Positions 29,968 through 38,613 are shown, counted from the first letter of the stretch. The stretch is DNA of 42,736 bases from an uncultured Clostridia bacterium (GCA_937901125.1 CALCGT010000048.1:1-42736); one strand, 5' to 3'. Translations and numbers: made by a program. The notes: generated from the sequence alone by a model not told the origin.

Positions 29968-32802
29968 ATGAGACGATATTACGAACACTTTTTAGAATTA
30001 TGTAAAAACCGAATATTTGTCATGCTTTGCGGTGTGGTCGTTCTCTTTGTCATCATCGTGCTCCGTCTGTTTTCTTTGCAGATCATCCACGGGGAAGAAT
30101 ACGAAGCATCCATCACCGCCAGCGTTTCCAAAAATCTACCCGTTCCCGCTTCCCGCGGGGGGATCTACGACCGCTACGGCAGACCTCTTGCCATCAATAC
30201 GGTGGCATATTCCGTTCAGGTGGACGGCAGCTTGGAACTGGAGCTTTCCGATAACGAAAAACAGAACCTTTCCAAAACTTTGATGAACTGGCTTTGGGAA
30301 AACGGCCATCAGCAGGTCAATTCTCTGCCCATTTCCCTGACCTCTCCTTATACCTTCACCTATGAAGGCACCGAAGAGGAGATCGAAAAGCAGGAAAACC
30401 GCTGGAAGGCTTCCATTGGCTTAGAGAAAAAACAGTATAAGATGACAGCAGAGGAATGTCTGGCTTATCTGTACGAAAAATACAACGTTCCCGGCAACTA
30501 CAGCCCCCAGCAGAAACGGGCTTATCTTTCCTTGGTCATGAGCGACGACCGCAACCTGATGGCTTTGACCCTCGCCCTGAAGCTGAATGAATTTGGTGAA
30601 ACCATCACCGATGAACTGCCTCTGGATACCGAAGCACCCTATGCCTTCCAGTTCAGCGGCAATGCAAACCGGGAAAAAAGCTGGAAGGAAAGCATGCAGA
30701 TGGAAGGGGAACAGCTGAAATACAACTCTTTGCAGACATTGGATTATCTGAGAGATTTCTTTGGTCTGCCGGAAGGCCTGCCCAATGACCTGGTACGAGA
30801 TACGCTGGGCATCCGCTATTCTCTCTACCTGAAACGCTATCAGCAGTTCCAATCTGTCACCATCGCCACCGATGTCAGCGACAAAACCCTGGCCTATATT
30901 GAAGAAAATCAGGATACTTTCCCCAATGTAGTTATCGACACTGTATCCCTGCGGGAATACCCTGAGGGTGCGTATTTTGCCCATATCATCGGCTATATCC
31001 GCCAGATGACAGAAAGCGACTATGCCTTATACAAGGACGAAGTAGACGTTCAAGGCAATCCCCTTTACAGCCAGACGGACATCGTTGGGCAGGACGGTAT
31101 GGAAAAGCTCTATGAAAGAGAATTGAACGGTGTGGACGGTAAAGTCCAGATCGAAGTTGATAACCAGGGCCGTCGTATGAGCGTCATTGATTCCACAGAG
31201 CCTGTCCCCGGTAAAGATGTATTCCTCACATTGGACAGCGAACTGCAAAAAGTGGCTTATGATACTCTGGAAAGTGAACTGCGGAAAGCTGTGCTGAATA
31301 AACTGACCGGCAGAGGAAAAAATTATGCTTCCACCACAGAACTGTTCACTTCCATGATCAATGTGAACCATATTTCCGCCCAGAAGATGCTGCAAGCGGA
31401 GGACGGCACCCAAAAAGCCGTATATAACAAACTGAAACAGGCCATCCCCACCTTCCGTCCCGATCAGGATGACGCGGTAACGGTGGCAAAGGAATTCCTC
31501 ATTGATGGACTGGAAAACGGCATCGTCAGCATAAAAGAGCTGACCCTGATGATGATCGAGCAAGGGCATCTGCCTGTGACAGAAGAAGAAAAAGCCGGCA
31601 TCGAAAATGGTGCCTCTCCCCTGAGCCTCATCATCAAAAAGCTGAACAGCGGAGAAATGTCCCCTGCAGATACGGGTCTTGATCCCTGTACCGGTTCTGT
31701 CTTCGTGACCCAGGTGGGCACCGGTGAAGTTCTCGCCAGCGTGACCTATCCTTCCTACGATAACAATGAACTGGTCAATACCTTCAACAACGCATACTAC
31801 AATGATCTGCTGCAGGACGGCAACACACCTTTGGTCAACCGTCCCTTGAAACAGAAAAAAGCTTCCGGTTCCACCTTTAAGATGATCACAGCACTGGCAG
31901 GGCTGGAAACAGGCACTATCACGCCCAATACCCTCATCACCGATAAAGGGCTTTTCAAGGACGCAGGTGTGCCCTATGCCCGCTGCTGGATCTATTCCAA
32001 CACCGGCGGCACCCACGGCTCTTTAAACGTATCCCATGCGCTGGAAGTATCCTGTAACTACTTCTTCTATGAACTGGCTTACCGCATGGGTAATGTGGAA
32101 AACGGCACCAGCAATCAGGCCATCACCACGTTGAACGAATACATGGCAGCCTTTGGTTTGAATGACTATACCGGCCTGGAACTGGATGAATATGGTCCCA
32201 CCATGGCATCCCCTTCCAATAAGGAAAAAGCCGTAAAGACCTTCAACCCCGATGCCACCACCAGCCAGACTCGCTGGACCGATGGTGATACCATTCGTAC
32301 TGCAATCGGTCAGTCTATCAACAGCTACACACCGGCACAGATCACAAAATATGTTTCCACCCTGGCAAACGGCGGCACGCTGTATCAGCTGCACATGGTG
32401 GACCATATCCAAAACCCCGATGGCAGTCTTCATTCCGAAGTGGAAGAAAAAGTGGAAAACGTCACCAAATTCAAAGAGGAAAACCTGCAGGCCGTTTATG
32501 AAGGCATGTATCTGGTAACCAACGGCAGCCGGGGCACGCTCCGTACCGCCTTCAATGACCTGCCCGTAAAAGTGGCAGCAAAAACTGGTACCGCCGAAGA
32601 AGACAAGAACCGCAGCTCCCATACCTGGTTCGTCTGCTTCGCGCCTTATGATGACCCGCAGATCGCCATCACCGTCATGATCCCCTTCGGCGAAGGCAGC
32701 GGCACCCCCGCGCCGGAAGTTGCCAAGGCGATCATCCGAGAATATCTGGGGCTGGATTATACGCCCACAAATACGACCATGCAGACAGTACTGGCAGAAT
32801 AA
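29968..32802 (+). CDS. mrdA: Class B penicillin-binding protein 2 (elongasome transpeptidase)
   Basis: A 944-residue protein. The membrane anchor spans about 17-38, and the dimerisation/pedestal part begins with SRGGIYDRYGRPLA (62-75). A duplicated module of about 97 residues lies at about 120-293. The transpeptidase domain has the nucleophile Ser635 in SGSTFK, the SCN motif at 695-697 and KTGT at 872. It crosslinks peptidoglycan during elongation together with RodA. It is longer than the 600-700 residues usual outside Clostridia, but long forms are known in that class. Cys673, His683 and Cys696 near the active site recall the zinc site described for Clostridioides PBPs. Confidence 0.95.
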   Translation: MRRYYEHFLELCKNRIFVMLCGVVVLFVIIVLRLFSLQIIHGEEYEASITASVSKNLPVPASRGGIYDRYGRPLAINTVAYSVQVDGSLELELSDNEKQNLSKTLMNWLWENGHQQVNSLPISLTSPYTFTYEGTEEEIEKQENRWKASIGLEKKQYKMTAEECLAYLYEKYNVPGNYSPQQKRAYLSLVMSDDRNLMALTLALKLNEFGETITDELPLDTEAPYAFQFSGNANREKSWKESMQMEGEQLKYNSLQTLDYLRDFFGLPEGLPNDLVRDTLGIRYSLYLKRYQQFQSVTIATDVSDKTLAYIEENQDTFPNVVIDTVSLREYPEGAYFAHIIGYIRQMTESDYALYKDEVDVQGNPLYSQTDIVGQDGMEKLYERELNGVDGKVQIEVDNQGRRMSVIDSTEPVPGKDVFLTLDSELQKVAYDTLESELRKAVLNKLTGRGKNYASTTELFTSMINVNHISAQKMLQAEDGTQKAVYNKLKQAIPTFRPDQDDAVTVAKEFLIDGLENGIVSIKELTLMMIEQGHLPVTEEEKAGIENGASPLSLIIKKLNSGEMSPADTGLDPCTGSVFVTQVGTGEVLASVTYPSYDNNELVNTFNNAYYNDLLQDGNTPLVNRPLKQKKASGSTFKMITALAGLETGTITPNTLITDKGLFKDAGVPYARCWIYSNTGGTHGSLNVSHALEVSCNYFFYELAYRMGNVENGTSNQAITTLNEYMAAFGLNDYTGLELDEYGPTMASPSNKEKAVKTFNPDATTSQTRWTDGDTIRTAIGQSINSYTPAQITKYVSTLANGGTLYQLHMVDHIQNPDGSLHSEVEEKVENVTKFKEENLQAVYEGMYLVTNGSRGTLRTAFNDLPVKVAAKTGTAEEDKNRSSHTWFVCFAPYDDPQIAITVMIPFGEGSGTPAPEVAKAIIREYLGLDYTPTNTTMQTVLAE

Positions 32803-32818
32803 ATACAGGAGGGGAAAA

Positions 32819-33451
32819 ATGTATAACGAAAACTATGTAATCTTTAAAGGCACAAAAGACGGCGTAACCGTTATTTTCGACCCTGAAGTGTCTTTCGATA
32901 TCCTCTGCAGACAGCTGGAAAGAAAAGTAGAGGAGGCAGGCAGATTTTTTGATAACGTGAAAACATCCCTGGCCTTCAAAGGCCGTGTGTTCACGGAAGA
33001 AGAAGAAGAGATCCTACTGAAGATCATTGCGAAATATACCACCATGGAGATCACCTTCGTGAAAACAGAAAACAACGAGCTGAAACGCCTGAGCGATCTG
33101 CTGGAAAAGGAAATGTCTCCCTACAATCTGACAAAATTTCACAAAGGCTCTCTCAGAAACGGTCAGAAGATCGAATTTGACGGCAGCGTCGTAGTCGTTG
33201 GGGATGTAAACCCCGGCGCAGAGATCAAGGCTGCCGGCAACATCATCGTTTTGGGGCAGCTGAAGGGCATGGCTCACGCCGGCTGCAAGGGCATGACAGA
33301 TGCCTTTGTGACAGCCATTTATATGGCTCCCGTTCAGCTTCGTATTGCTGATATCATCACCCGCTTTCCCGAAGAAAACAAAAGGGGGCCCAAGCCCCCC
33401 GAATATGCCTTCGTACAGAATGGGCAGATCTTCGTGATGGCCCTTTCCTGA
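32819..33451 (+). CDS. minC: Septum site-determining protein MinC
   Basis: A 210-residue inhibitor of FtsZ assembly. An N-terminal domain spans about 1-100 (YVIFKGTKDGVTVIFDPEVS). The C-terminal beta-helix domain begins near residue 105 (HKGSLRNGQKIEFDGSVVVV, GDVNPGAEIKAAGNIIVLGQ) and binds MinD. The ATG at 32819 is chosen because AGGAGGGG lies 6 bases upstream, although the frame is open further up inside mrdA. Length is typical. Confidence 0.94.
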   Translation: MYNENYVIFKGTKDGVTVIFDPEVSFDILCRQLERKVEEAGRFFDNVKTSLAFKGRVFTEEEEEILLKIIAKYTTMEITFVKTENNELKRLSDLLEKEMSPYNLTKFHKGSLRNGQKIEFDGSVVVVGDVNPGAEIKAAGNIIVLGQLKGMAHAGCKGMTDAFVTAIYMAPVQLRIADIITRFPEENKRGPKPPEYAFVQNGQIFVMALS

Positions 33452-33634
33452 TGCCTTCGCGCAGCCGGAAAATGCTGTCGTATTTTAGGAAAAGTTCTCC
33501 TCTTTTGCTAAAAAAAAGGAGTGCAAAACAAGCATATTTTTGTTAATATAGAAATAGAAATCAGATATTTTCTCGAAGATAGGAAAACCTGTGAAAACAC
33601 GTAAAATAAACTTCTGAGATTAGGAGGAACATCA

Positions 33635-34432
33635 ATGAGTGAAGTAATCGTAATCACCAGCGGCAAAGGCGGTGTTGGCAAAACAACGACCAGCGCAAAC
33701 CTTGGCTGTGGTCTTGCAGTATTAGGCAAAAAAGTTGCACTGGTAGACGCGGATATCGGCCTGAGAAATCTGGACGTTGTCATGGGTCTGGAAAACCGTA
33801 TCGTATATGATCTGGTAGATGTCGTAGAGGGCAACTGCCGCTTGAAACAGGCTCTCATCAAAGACAAACGCTATGATGGTCTGTTTCTGCTGCCTGCAGC
33901 CCAGACAAGAGATAAAGATGCTGTTTCTCCCGAACAGATGCAGAAGCTGTGCGACGACCTAAAGGAAGAAGGCTTCGACTACATCATTCTGGACTGCCCT
34001 GCCGGTATCGAACAGGGCTTCAAAAACGCCATTGCCGGTGCAGACAGAGCCATCGTAGTTACAACACCCGAAGTTTCCGCAGTGCGTGATGCTGATCGTA
34101 TCATCGGCCTGCTGGAAGCAAACGAACTGAGAAACCCTTCCCTGATTCTGAACCGTCTGCGTATCGACCTGGTACAGCGGGGAGAAATGATGAATATTGA
34201 GGACGTAGAAGAAATTCTGGCTATCGATATTCTGGGCGTGGTTCCCGATGACGAAAGCATCGTAATTGCTACAAACAAAGGCGAACCTGCCGTAACCAGT
34301 CAGGAATCCAAAGCCGGCCAGGCTTACAGAAACATCGTTCAGCGTCTGTTAGGTGAAGATGTGCCTATCATGACATTCGAACAGGAACCTGAAACCTTTA
34401 TGGACAAGCTGAAAAAACTGTTCCGTAAATAA
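33635..34432 (+). CDS. minD: Septum site-determining ATPase MinD
   Basis: A 265-residue ParA/MinD-type ATPase. The deviant Walker A motif SGKGGVGKTTTSANLG carries Lys11 and Lys16. DADIGLRNLDVVMGLENR and LDCPAGIEQGFKNAI follow. The C-terminal amphipathic helix FMDKLKKLFRK binds the membrane. It recruits MinC and is released by MinE. A 183-base gap separates it from minC; a weak promoter may lie there, but I see no clear one. AGGAGG precedes the ATG. Confidence 0.97.
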   Translation: MSEVIVITSGKGGVGKTTTSANLGCGLAVLGKKVALVDADIGLRNLDVVMGLENRIVYDLVDVVEGNCRLKQALIKDKRYDGLFLLPAAQTRDKDAVSPEQMQKLCDDLKEEGFDYIILDCPAGIEQGFKNAIAGADRAIVVTTPEVSAVRDADRIIGLLEANELRNPSLILNRLRIDLVQRGEMMNIEDVEEILAIDILGVVPDDESIVIATNKGEPAVTSQESKAGQAYRNIVQRLLGEDVPIMTFEQEPETFMDKLKKLFRK

Positions 34433-34460
34433 TCCCTGACCCAGGAAAGGAAGTGTAACG

Positions 34461-34751
34461 ATGGATTTCTTTAGCTTTTTCCGTAAAAAACAAGCACCAC
34501 CTTCCGGTAGTGTTGCAAAGGACAGACTGAAACTGGTTCTGGTACACGACAGAGTGAACTGCTCTTCTCAGGTTCTGGAAATGCTGAAAACAGATATCAT
34601 CAAAGTCATCTCCAACTATATGGAAATCGACACAGAAGAACTGGATATCCAGATCACCCAGACCCAGTCTGAAGACAACAACGGCACTGTTCCCGTATTG
34701 TACGCGAACATCCCCATCAAGAGCATGCGTAAGACGAATCACGACGACTGA
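34461..34751 (+). CDS. minE: Cell division topological specificity factor MinE
   Basis: A 96-residue protein. The N-terminal membrane-targeting helix reads MDFFSFFRKK. The MinD-binding segment lies at about 20-40 (AKDRLKLVLVHDRVNCS), and the C-terminal dimerisation domain contains ISNYMEIDTEELDIQI. It stimulates the MinD ATPase and, with MinCD, directs the division site. Length is near the usual 85-95 residues. Confidence 0.94.
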   Translation: MDFFSFFRKKQAPPSGSVAKDRLKLVLVHDRVNCSSQVLEMLKTDIIKVISNYMEIDTEELDIQITQTQSEDNNGTVPVLYANIPIKSMRKTNHDD

Positions 34752-34778
34752 TTCCTTGCTTTATCAAAAGACCAATGA

Positions 34779-34826
34779 AAAAGACCTTCAAAGCCGAATT
34801 GGATTCCGAAAGTTTGAAGGTCTTTT
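34779..34826. terminator. Bidirectional terminator after minE
   Basis: AAAAGACCTTCAAA and TTTGAAGGTCTTTT pair perfectly over 14 bases around a 20-base loop. Confidence 0.75.
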
Positions 34827-34832
34827 CGGGTT

Positions 34833-34870
34833 CTTCGCATAAAGCTCGCATCTGCAAGCCTTATGCGAAG
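34833..34870 (+). promoter_or_regulatory. Second inverted repeat upstream of rodA
   Basis: CTTCGCATAA and TTATGCGAAG pair perfectly (10 bp), with a possible inner GCT/AGC stem. It lies 32 bases before rodA and has no T run after it, so it may be a leader structure or an operator. Confidence 0.45.
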
Positions 34871-34901
34871 CATCTGAAAAATCATCGCTAGGAGTATATT
34901 T

Positions 34902-36050
34902 ATGGACATTAAAAAATACATTCAAAATCTGGACTGGTGGCTGGTGGGCGCAGTCTGCCTGCTGGCTCTTTTCGGGCTGATCTGCATCGCCAGTGCGACC
35001 CGCATCAATCTGGGGGAAAGCCCTTCCAATGTCATCAAACAGGGGGTATTCCTGCTGATCGGGCTGGGTCTGATGATCGTTGCCGCCAATGTAGATTATG
35101 AATATTTCTCACAATTTTATATCCCAATTTATATTTTGAATATCCTGCTGCTTTTGGCAGTATTGTTCCTTGGTACCAACAGTAAAGGTGCGACCCGTTG
35201 GATCGCCATCGGCCCTCTGACCATCCAGCCTTCGGAATTCGCCAAGGTCATCATGATTTTCTGCATGGCAAAGGTCATCACCATGAGACAAAAAAGTGTG
35301 AGCGATTTTTCTACCCTCGTTTACCTCTGCGGATTTATCGGTATTCCTCTGGTATTAGTCCAGAAGCAGCCTGCCCTTTCTGCCAGCCTGGTTTTGGTCG
35401 CTATCTTTTGTATTGAGCTGTTCATTGCAGGGCTGGATTGGAAGATCATCCGCAACGTACTGGTGGTCATCGTACCTATCGTGGCGCTGATCCTATTCGA
35501 CGTAAGCAGGGAAAATCCCCTCTTCACCGATAAGATCTTTGCCCAGCATCAGTTCAACCGTATCTTGTCCTTCGTAGACCCCAGCCGAGATGCCAGTCTG
35601 TATTATCAGACGGAAAAATCCATCTCTGCCATCGGTTCCGGTCAGCTGACCGGGAAGGGACTCTTCCATGGCACGCTGAATCAGCTGAGCTATCTGCCGG
35701 AACCCCATAACGACTTCATTTTTTCTGTAATTGGGGAAGAATTTGGCTTTTTCGGATGTATATTTGTTCTTGGCGTATTGCTTTTTATCGTTTTTCGGTG
35801 TATATTAATAGCAATATCGGCCAGGGATACCTTCAGCCAGTTATTGGCAGCAGGCATCGCCGGCATGTTTGCGTTTCAGACTTTTGTAAACGCAGGTGTA
35901 GCCACCGGCATCCTACCAAATACAGGTATGTCATTACCCTTTGTCAGCTACGGGGGCAGCTCTATGTGGACAAACATGGTAGCCATCGGACTAATGTTGA
36001 ACATAAGAAAAAAAGAGACAAAATCACTATTCGAGGGAGGTTTGTTATGA
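34902..36050 (+). CDS. rodA: RodA peptidoglycan polymerase (SEDS family)
   Basis: A 382-residue SEDS protein with ten helices that polymerises lipid II into glycan strands. Family marks are GATRWIAIGPLTIQPSEFAK near 100-119, PEPHNDFIFSVIGEEFGFFG near 267-286, and NTGMSLPFVSYGGSS near the C-terminus. It pairs with the PBP2 encoded upstream. It is separated from minE by a terminator-like repeat and starts at an ATG after AGGAG. Its stop overlaps the MgsA-like gene start (ATGA). Confidence 0.95.
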   Translation: MDIKKYIQNLDWWLVGAVCLLALFGLICIASATRINLGESPSNVIKQGVFLLIGLGLMIVAANVDYEYFSQFYIPIYILNILLLLAVLFLGTNSKGATRWIAIGPLTIQPSEFAKVIMIFCMAKVITMRQKSVSDFSTLVYLCGFIGIPLVLVQKQPALSASLVLVAIFCIELFIAGLDWKIIRNVLVVIVPIVALILFDVSRENPLFTDKIFAQHQFNRILSFVDPSRDASLYYQTEKSISAIGSGQLTGKGLFHGTLNQLSYLPEPHNDFIFSVIGEEFGFFGCIFVLGVLLFIVFRCILIAISARDTFSQLLAAGIAGMFAFQTFVNAGVATGILPNTGMSLPFVSYGGSSMWTNMVAIGLMLNIRKKETKSLFEGGLL

Positions 36051-36442
36051 ATATCGGTTTGATCGCTCATGATAATAAGAAAAAATTGATGGAAAACCTT
36101 TGCATTGCATACAGACATATTTTGTGTAAACATGAAATCTACGCCACCGGCACTACGGGGCGTCTGGTAGAGGAAGCAGCCAATCTGGTGGTACACAAAT
36201 ACCTTTCCGCGCACCTGGGCGGGGAACAGCAGATGGGCGCACAGATCATCAATAATGATATCGACCTGATGATTTTCCTGCGAGATCCCGTCTCCCCTCA
36301 TTCTTATGAATCTGAAGTAAACTCCATCCTGCACTTGTGCGATATGCACAATATTCCCCTGGCAACCAACTTGGCAACGGCAGAAGTGCTGCTGCTGGCC
36401 TTGGACAGAGGCGATCTGGATTGGAGAAACGTAATGCGCTAA
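36047..36442 (+). CDS. mgsA: Methylglyoxal synthase-like protein with altered catalytic residues
   Basis: A 131-residue protein of the MgsA fold. IGLIAHDNKKKLM (3-15), YATGTTGRLVEEA, RDPVSPHSYESEV and NIPLATNLATAEVLL align without gaps to known MgsA. True MgsA converts dihydroxyacetone phosphate to methylglyoxal. The positions matching E. coli Asp71, His98 and Asp101 are Glu60, Tyr87 and Glu90 (constant offset of 11). Asp71 and Asp101 are the catalytic acids of the E. coli enzyme, so activity is uncertain. It overlaps rodA by 4 bases, a conserved clostridial neighbourhood. It may be a slow enzyme, a phosphate sensor or a protein with another substrate. Confidence 0.85.
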   Translation: MNIGLIAHDNKKKLMENLCIAYRHILCKHEIYATGTTGRLVEEAANLVVHKYLSAHLGGEQQMGAQIINNDIDLMIFLRDPVSPHSYESEVNSILHLCDMHNIPLATNLATAEVLLLALDRGDLDWRNVMR

Positions 36443-36460
36443 GAAAGGACGTTAGCTTCT

Positions 36461-36769
36461 ATGGAAATGTATTTCAACGGCACTGCGCTGGCTATTATCG
36501 TGGGATATTATCTGCTCATCAACATCATTATGTATATTGCCATGGTGATTGATAAAAAAAGAGCCATGAAAGACGGCTGGCGTATTCCCGAAAAGAATCT
36601 GTACCTCCTGGCGGTTCTGGGCGGCGGTACCGGCGGGTTGATCGCTATGGTAACAAAACACCATAAAAACCATCATCTGGATTTTATCTTGGTTTTCACC
36701 ATTACCGCAATCCTGCATTTTATTGTAGCTTTTCTTGCCATCAGTCGATTTGCTTTTGTTATGAATTAA
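36461..36769 (+). CDS. DUF1294 membrane protein
   Basis: A 102-residue protein with three hydrophobic helices. The DUF1294 pattern is visible: MVIDKKRAMKDGWRIPEKNL (residues 28-47), then LGGGTGGLIAMVTKHHKNHH. Function unknown. It follows the MgsA-like gene by 18 bases, with AAAGGA before the ATG, and is probably the last gene of the operon. Confidence 0.85.
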   Translation: MEMYFNGTALAIIVGYYLLINIIMYIAMVIDKKRAMKDGWRIPEKNLYLLAVLGGGTGGLIAMVTKHHKNHHLDFILVFTITAILHFIVAFLAISRFAFVMN

Positions 36770-36770
36770 C

Positions 36771-36808
36771 AAAACAGCCTCAAACTCTAAGCGTTTGAGG
36801 CTGTTTTT
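36771..36808. terminator. Bidirectional terminator between the DUF1294 gene and spoIIR
   Basis: AAAACAGCCTCAAAC pairs with GTTTGAGGCTGTTTT around 7 bases, with A and T runs on both sides. Confidence 0.9.
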
Positions 36809-37479
36809 TATTCCTTCCATAATTCTACGATCTTTAATTTGATCTTTGGTGTCAGCTTTTCCTGTTCCATGGCAGAGACAACGAGAAATTCTTCCTCTGT
36901 CAGGGTATTTTGCAGACGGGCATGGCTTTCCTCTGTAGAATAGCCCCACGCCGCATCCACAAAGCACATCTGAGGATAGAGGACACACCACCAGTTCTGC
37001 CCCTCTGCCGCACCGATCTCAATCCGCAGAGCATCATAGACCCCCGCAGGAAAGATCAAATCGTCATATTTCTTGAAGGGAAATTCTTCCCGCACCAAAG
37101 ATACACGGACGGGATACGTATAGCCTTGAGCCAACACCTCCGCTTCTGCTGTTTCACAGATCTCCTGCTGGGCATTTTCCAAAGCCGCCAGGGTCTCCTC
37201 CTTGGATTCGCACACCGTCAGCAGAGCGCTGTATTCCTGCAGGACTTTATCCCGCACCGCAAGCTTCAATGCCTGATCCGCCTCCGAATCGCTGTTTGCC
37301 AGCACATGGAACCGGACCACCTTAGCCCCAATACCCTTTTGAATCATATCCGAATAGCCTTTTGTCCAATGGGCGGCAAACAGCAAGCTGAAGGCTACCC
37401 CAATGACAACAGCAAGAATCCAATACCATTTTTCTTTTTCCCAAAGAGCCCGTATCGTCTGTTTCCAGTTTCGTTCCAT
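36808..37479 (-). CDS. spoIIR: Stage II sporulation protein R
   Basis: A 223-residue protein with one N-terminal helix (about 18-36) and a secreted domain with the SpoIIR signature VVRFHVLANSDSEADQALKL (residues 54-73) and GQNWWCVLYPQMCF (about 160-173). In Bacillus it is made in the forespore under sigma-F and signals across the intermembrane space to SpoIIGA, which activates pro-sigma-E. The C-terminal region is the usual length. It lies 63 bases after gerAC and has its own sigma-F-like promoter candidate. Confidence 0.93.
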   Translation of the reverse strand: MERNWKQTIRALWEKEKWYWILAVVIGVAFSLLFAAHWTKGYSDMIQKGIGAKVVRFHVLANSDSEADQALKLAVRDKVLQEYSALLTVCESKEETLAALENAQQEICETAEAEVLAQGYTYPVRVSLVREEFPFKKYDDLIFPAGVYDALRIEIGAAEGQNWWCVLYPQMCFVDAAWGYSTEESHARLQNTLTEEEFLVVSAMEQEKLTPKIKLKIVELWKE

Positions 37480-37512
37480 CCTGCTCTCCCCTTTTCTGAT
37501 TGATACAGATAC

Positions 37513-37541
37513 AGGATATCCACTTTTTTCCAGGTTTAAAC
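37513..37541 (-). promoter_or_regulatory. Candidate sigma-F promoter of spoIIR
   Basis: On the minus strand GTTTA (37537-37541), a 15-base spacer and GGATATCCT (37513-37521). This matches GYWTA-N15-GGNRANAHT at most positions, with two -10 mismatches. It lies 34 bases before the start codon. Confidence 0.45.
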
Positions 37542-37542
37542 A

Positions 37543-38613
37543 TCAGCGTTTTCGCCCCATGTCCTTTAATTCCAGTTCCGGGTAGATTTGAAAAACCATT
37601 GCATCCCACAGGACATCTCTGCTGTATTCTTCCGCCAGCTGGGGCATCGCCCGCTGCAGGCGTGGCAAGATGCCGAAGAGATCCTCTCCTGCCCCCATTG
37701 CTATTTTTAGCGTATGCTCCACTTCTTCTTTTATGATGGCTTCAAAGGTTTCTTCGATCTCTTTGCGGGATCGGGAAGAAAGCAGACTGCCCCTGCCCCC
37801 CTGCAGAGCCCCTTCCACAGGCAAAGTCACCGTACAGAGGATAGAATCCCCCACAATGGAAAAATCATAAAACACATGGCTTTTTCCAATCTCCACAGGG
37901 ATACTTTCCCCCTGATAGGGGCCTTCCAGCAAAGCCCCTTCTGCTTCCCCCAAAAGGAAGAGATAGCCCCTCTCCTCGGCATCATCAAGGGAATACACCT
38001 TCGTGGGCGTGACTGCCATACCGCCGCCCAGTTTCAGTTTCCCGTCCTTTGCACCGATACAGGGAATGACACCGCAGCCCCCTTGCTCCTGCCGTTCCGT
38101 CAGGAAGGTGTCCAAGTCCATCCCCTTTGTCACTGCCACCTCCCGGGCAGTATTTTTATAAAAATCCCAGAGAAACAGCCCTGTTTTGCTGTCCTCCGCC
38201 ATGGCTGCTTCCACACATTCCGCCGCAGAGCCATCGGTGGCAAGGAGCATGACTTTTTCTGAAACTGTCTGACTCCGCTCCAATTCCCCCAGAAAAGCAT
38301 CCAGTTTGGGGGCATCCTGCAATAAATCTCCCCCTAAAATCACCGTTTTCAGCTGCCCCAAGTCCGTCTTGCGGGAGGTATGGGTATCCACCTGGGCCAC
38401 CGCCCCGGCAAGGGTCTCGCTTTCAGCGGTATAGCTCTCTTCCTCGCCCGTTTCTATATTGGCAGGGGCAAAGGTGAAGCTACAGGCTGTCTCTGTGCTG
38501 TCCGCCCCCAGAGTGATGATAAACGCCCGATCCTCCGGGTCTTTTTTATCCCAGCAGCCCGTCAGAAAAAATGGCGGCAGAAGTGCCAAAAGAAACAATT
38601 TTTTCTTACACAT
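37543..38613 (-). CDS. gerAC: Spore germination lipoprotein GerAC
   Basis: A 356-residue Ger(x)C lipoprotein. The signal peptide ends in the lipobox LTGC (Cys about residue 19), followed by WDKKDPEDRAFIITLGADS, the usual start of the mature protein. The C-terminal third carries the family region LFGILPRLQRAMPQLAEEY and VFQIYPELELKDMG. The ATG at 38613 is chosen because GGAGG lies 8 bases upstream; an in-frame codon eight residues earlier is unlikely. It overlaps gerAB by 8 bases. It forms the C subunit of a germinant receptor in the spore inner membrane. Confidence 0.9.
   Translation of the reverse strand: MCKKKLFLLALLPPFFLTGCWDKKDPEDRAFIITLGADSTETACSFTFAPANIETGEEESYTAESETLAGAVAQVDTHTSRKTDLGQLKTVILGGDLLQDAPKLDAFLGELERSQTVSEKVMLLATDGSAAECVEAAMAEDSKTGLFLWDFYKNTAREVAVTKGMDLDTFLTERQEQGGCGVIPCIGAKDGKLKLGGGMAVTPTKVYSLDDAEERGYLFLLGEAEGALLEGPYQGESIPVEIGKSHVFYDFSIVGDSILCTVTLPVEGALQGGRGSLLSSRSRKEIEETFEAIIKEEVEHTLKIAMGAGEDLFGILPRLQRAMPQLAEEYSRDVLWDAMVFQIYPELELKDMGRKR

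Noticed and set aside
33480..33570. A promoter or terminator between minC and minD
   Set aside because: The CTCCTCTTTT/AAAAAAAGGAG stem lacks a T tract, and no -35/-10 pair with good spacing was convincing.
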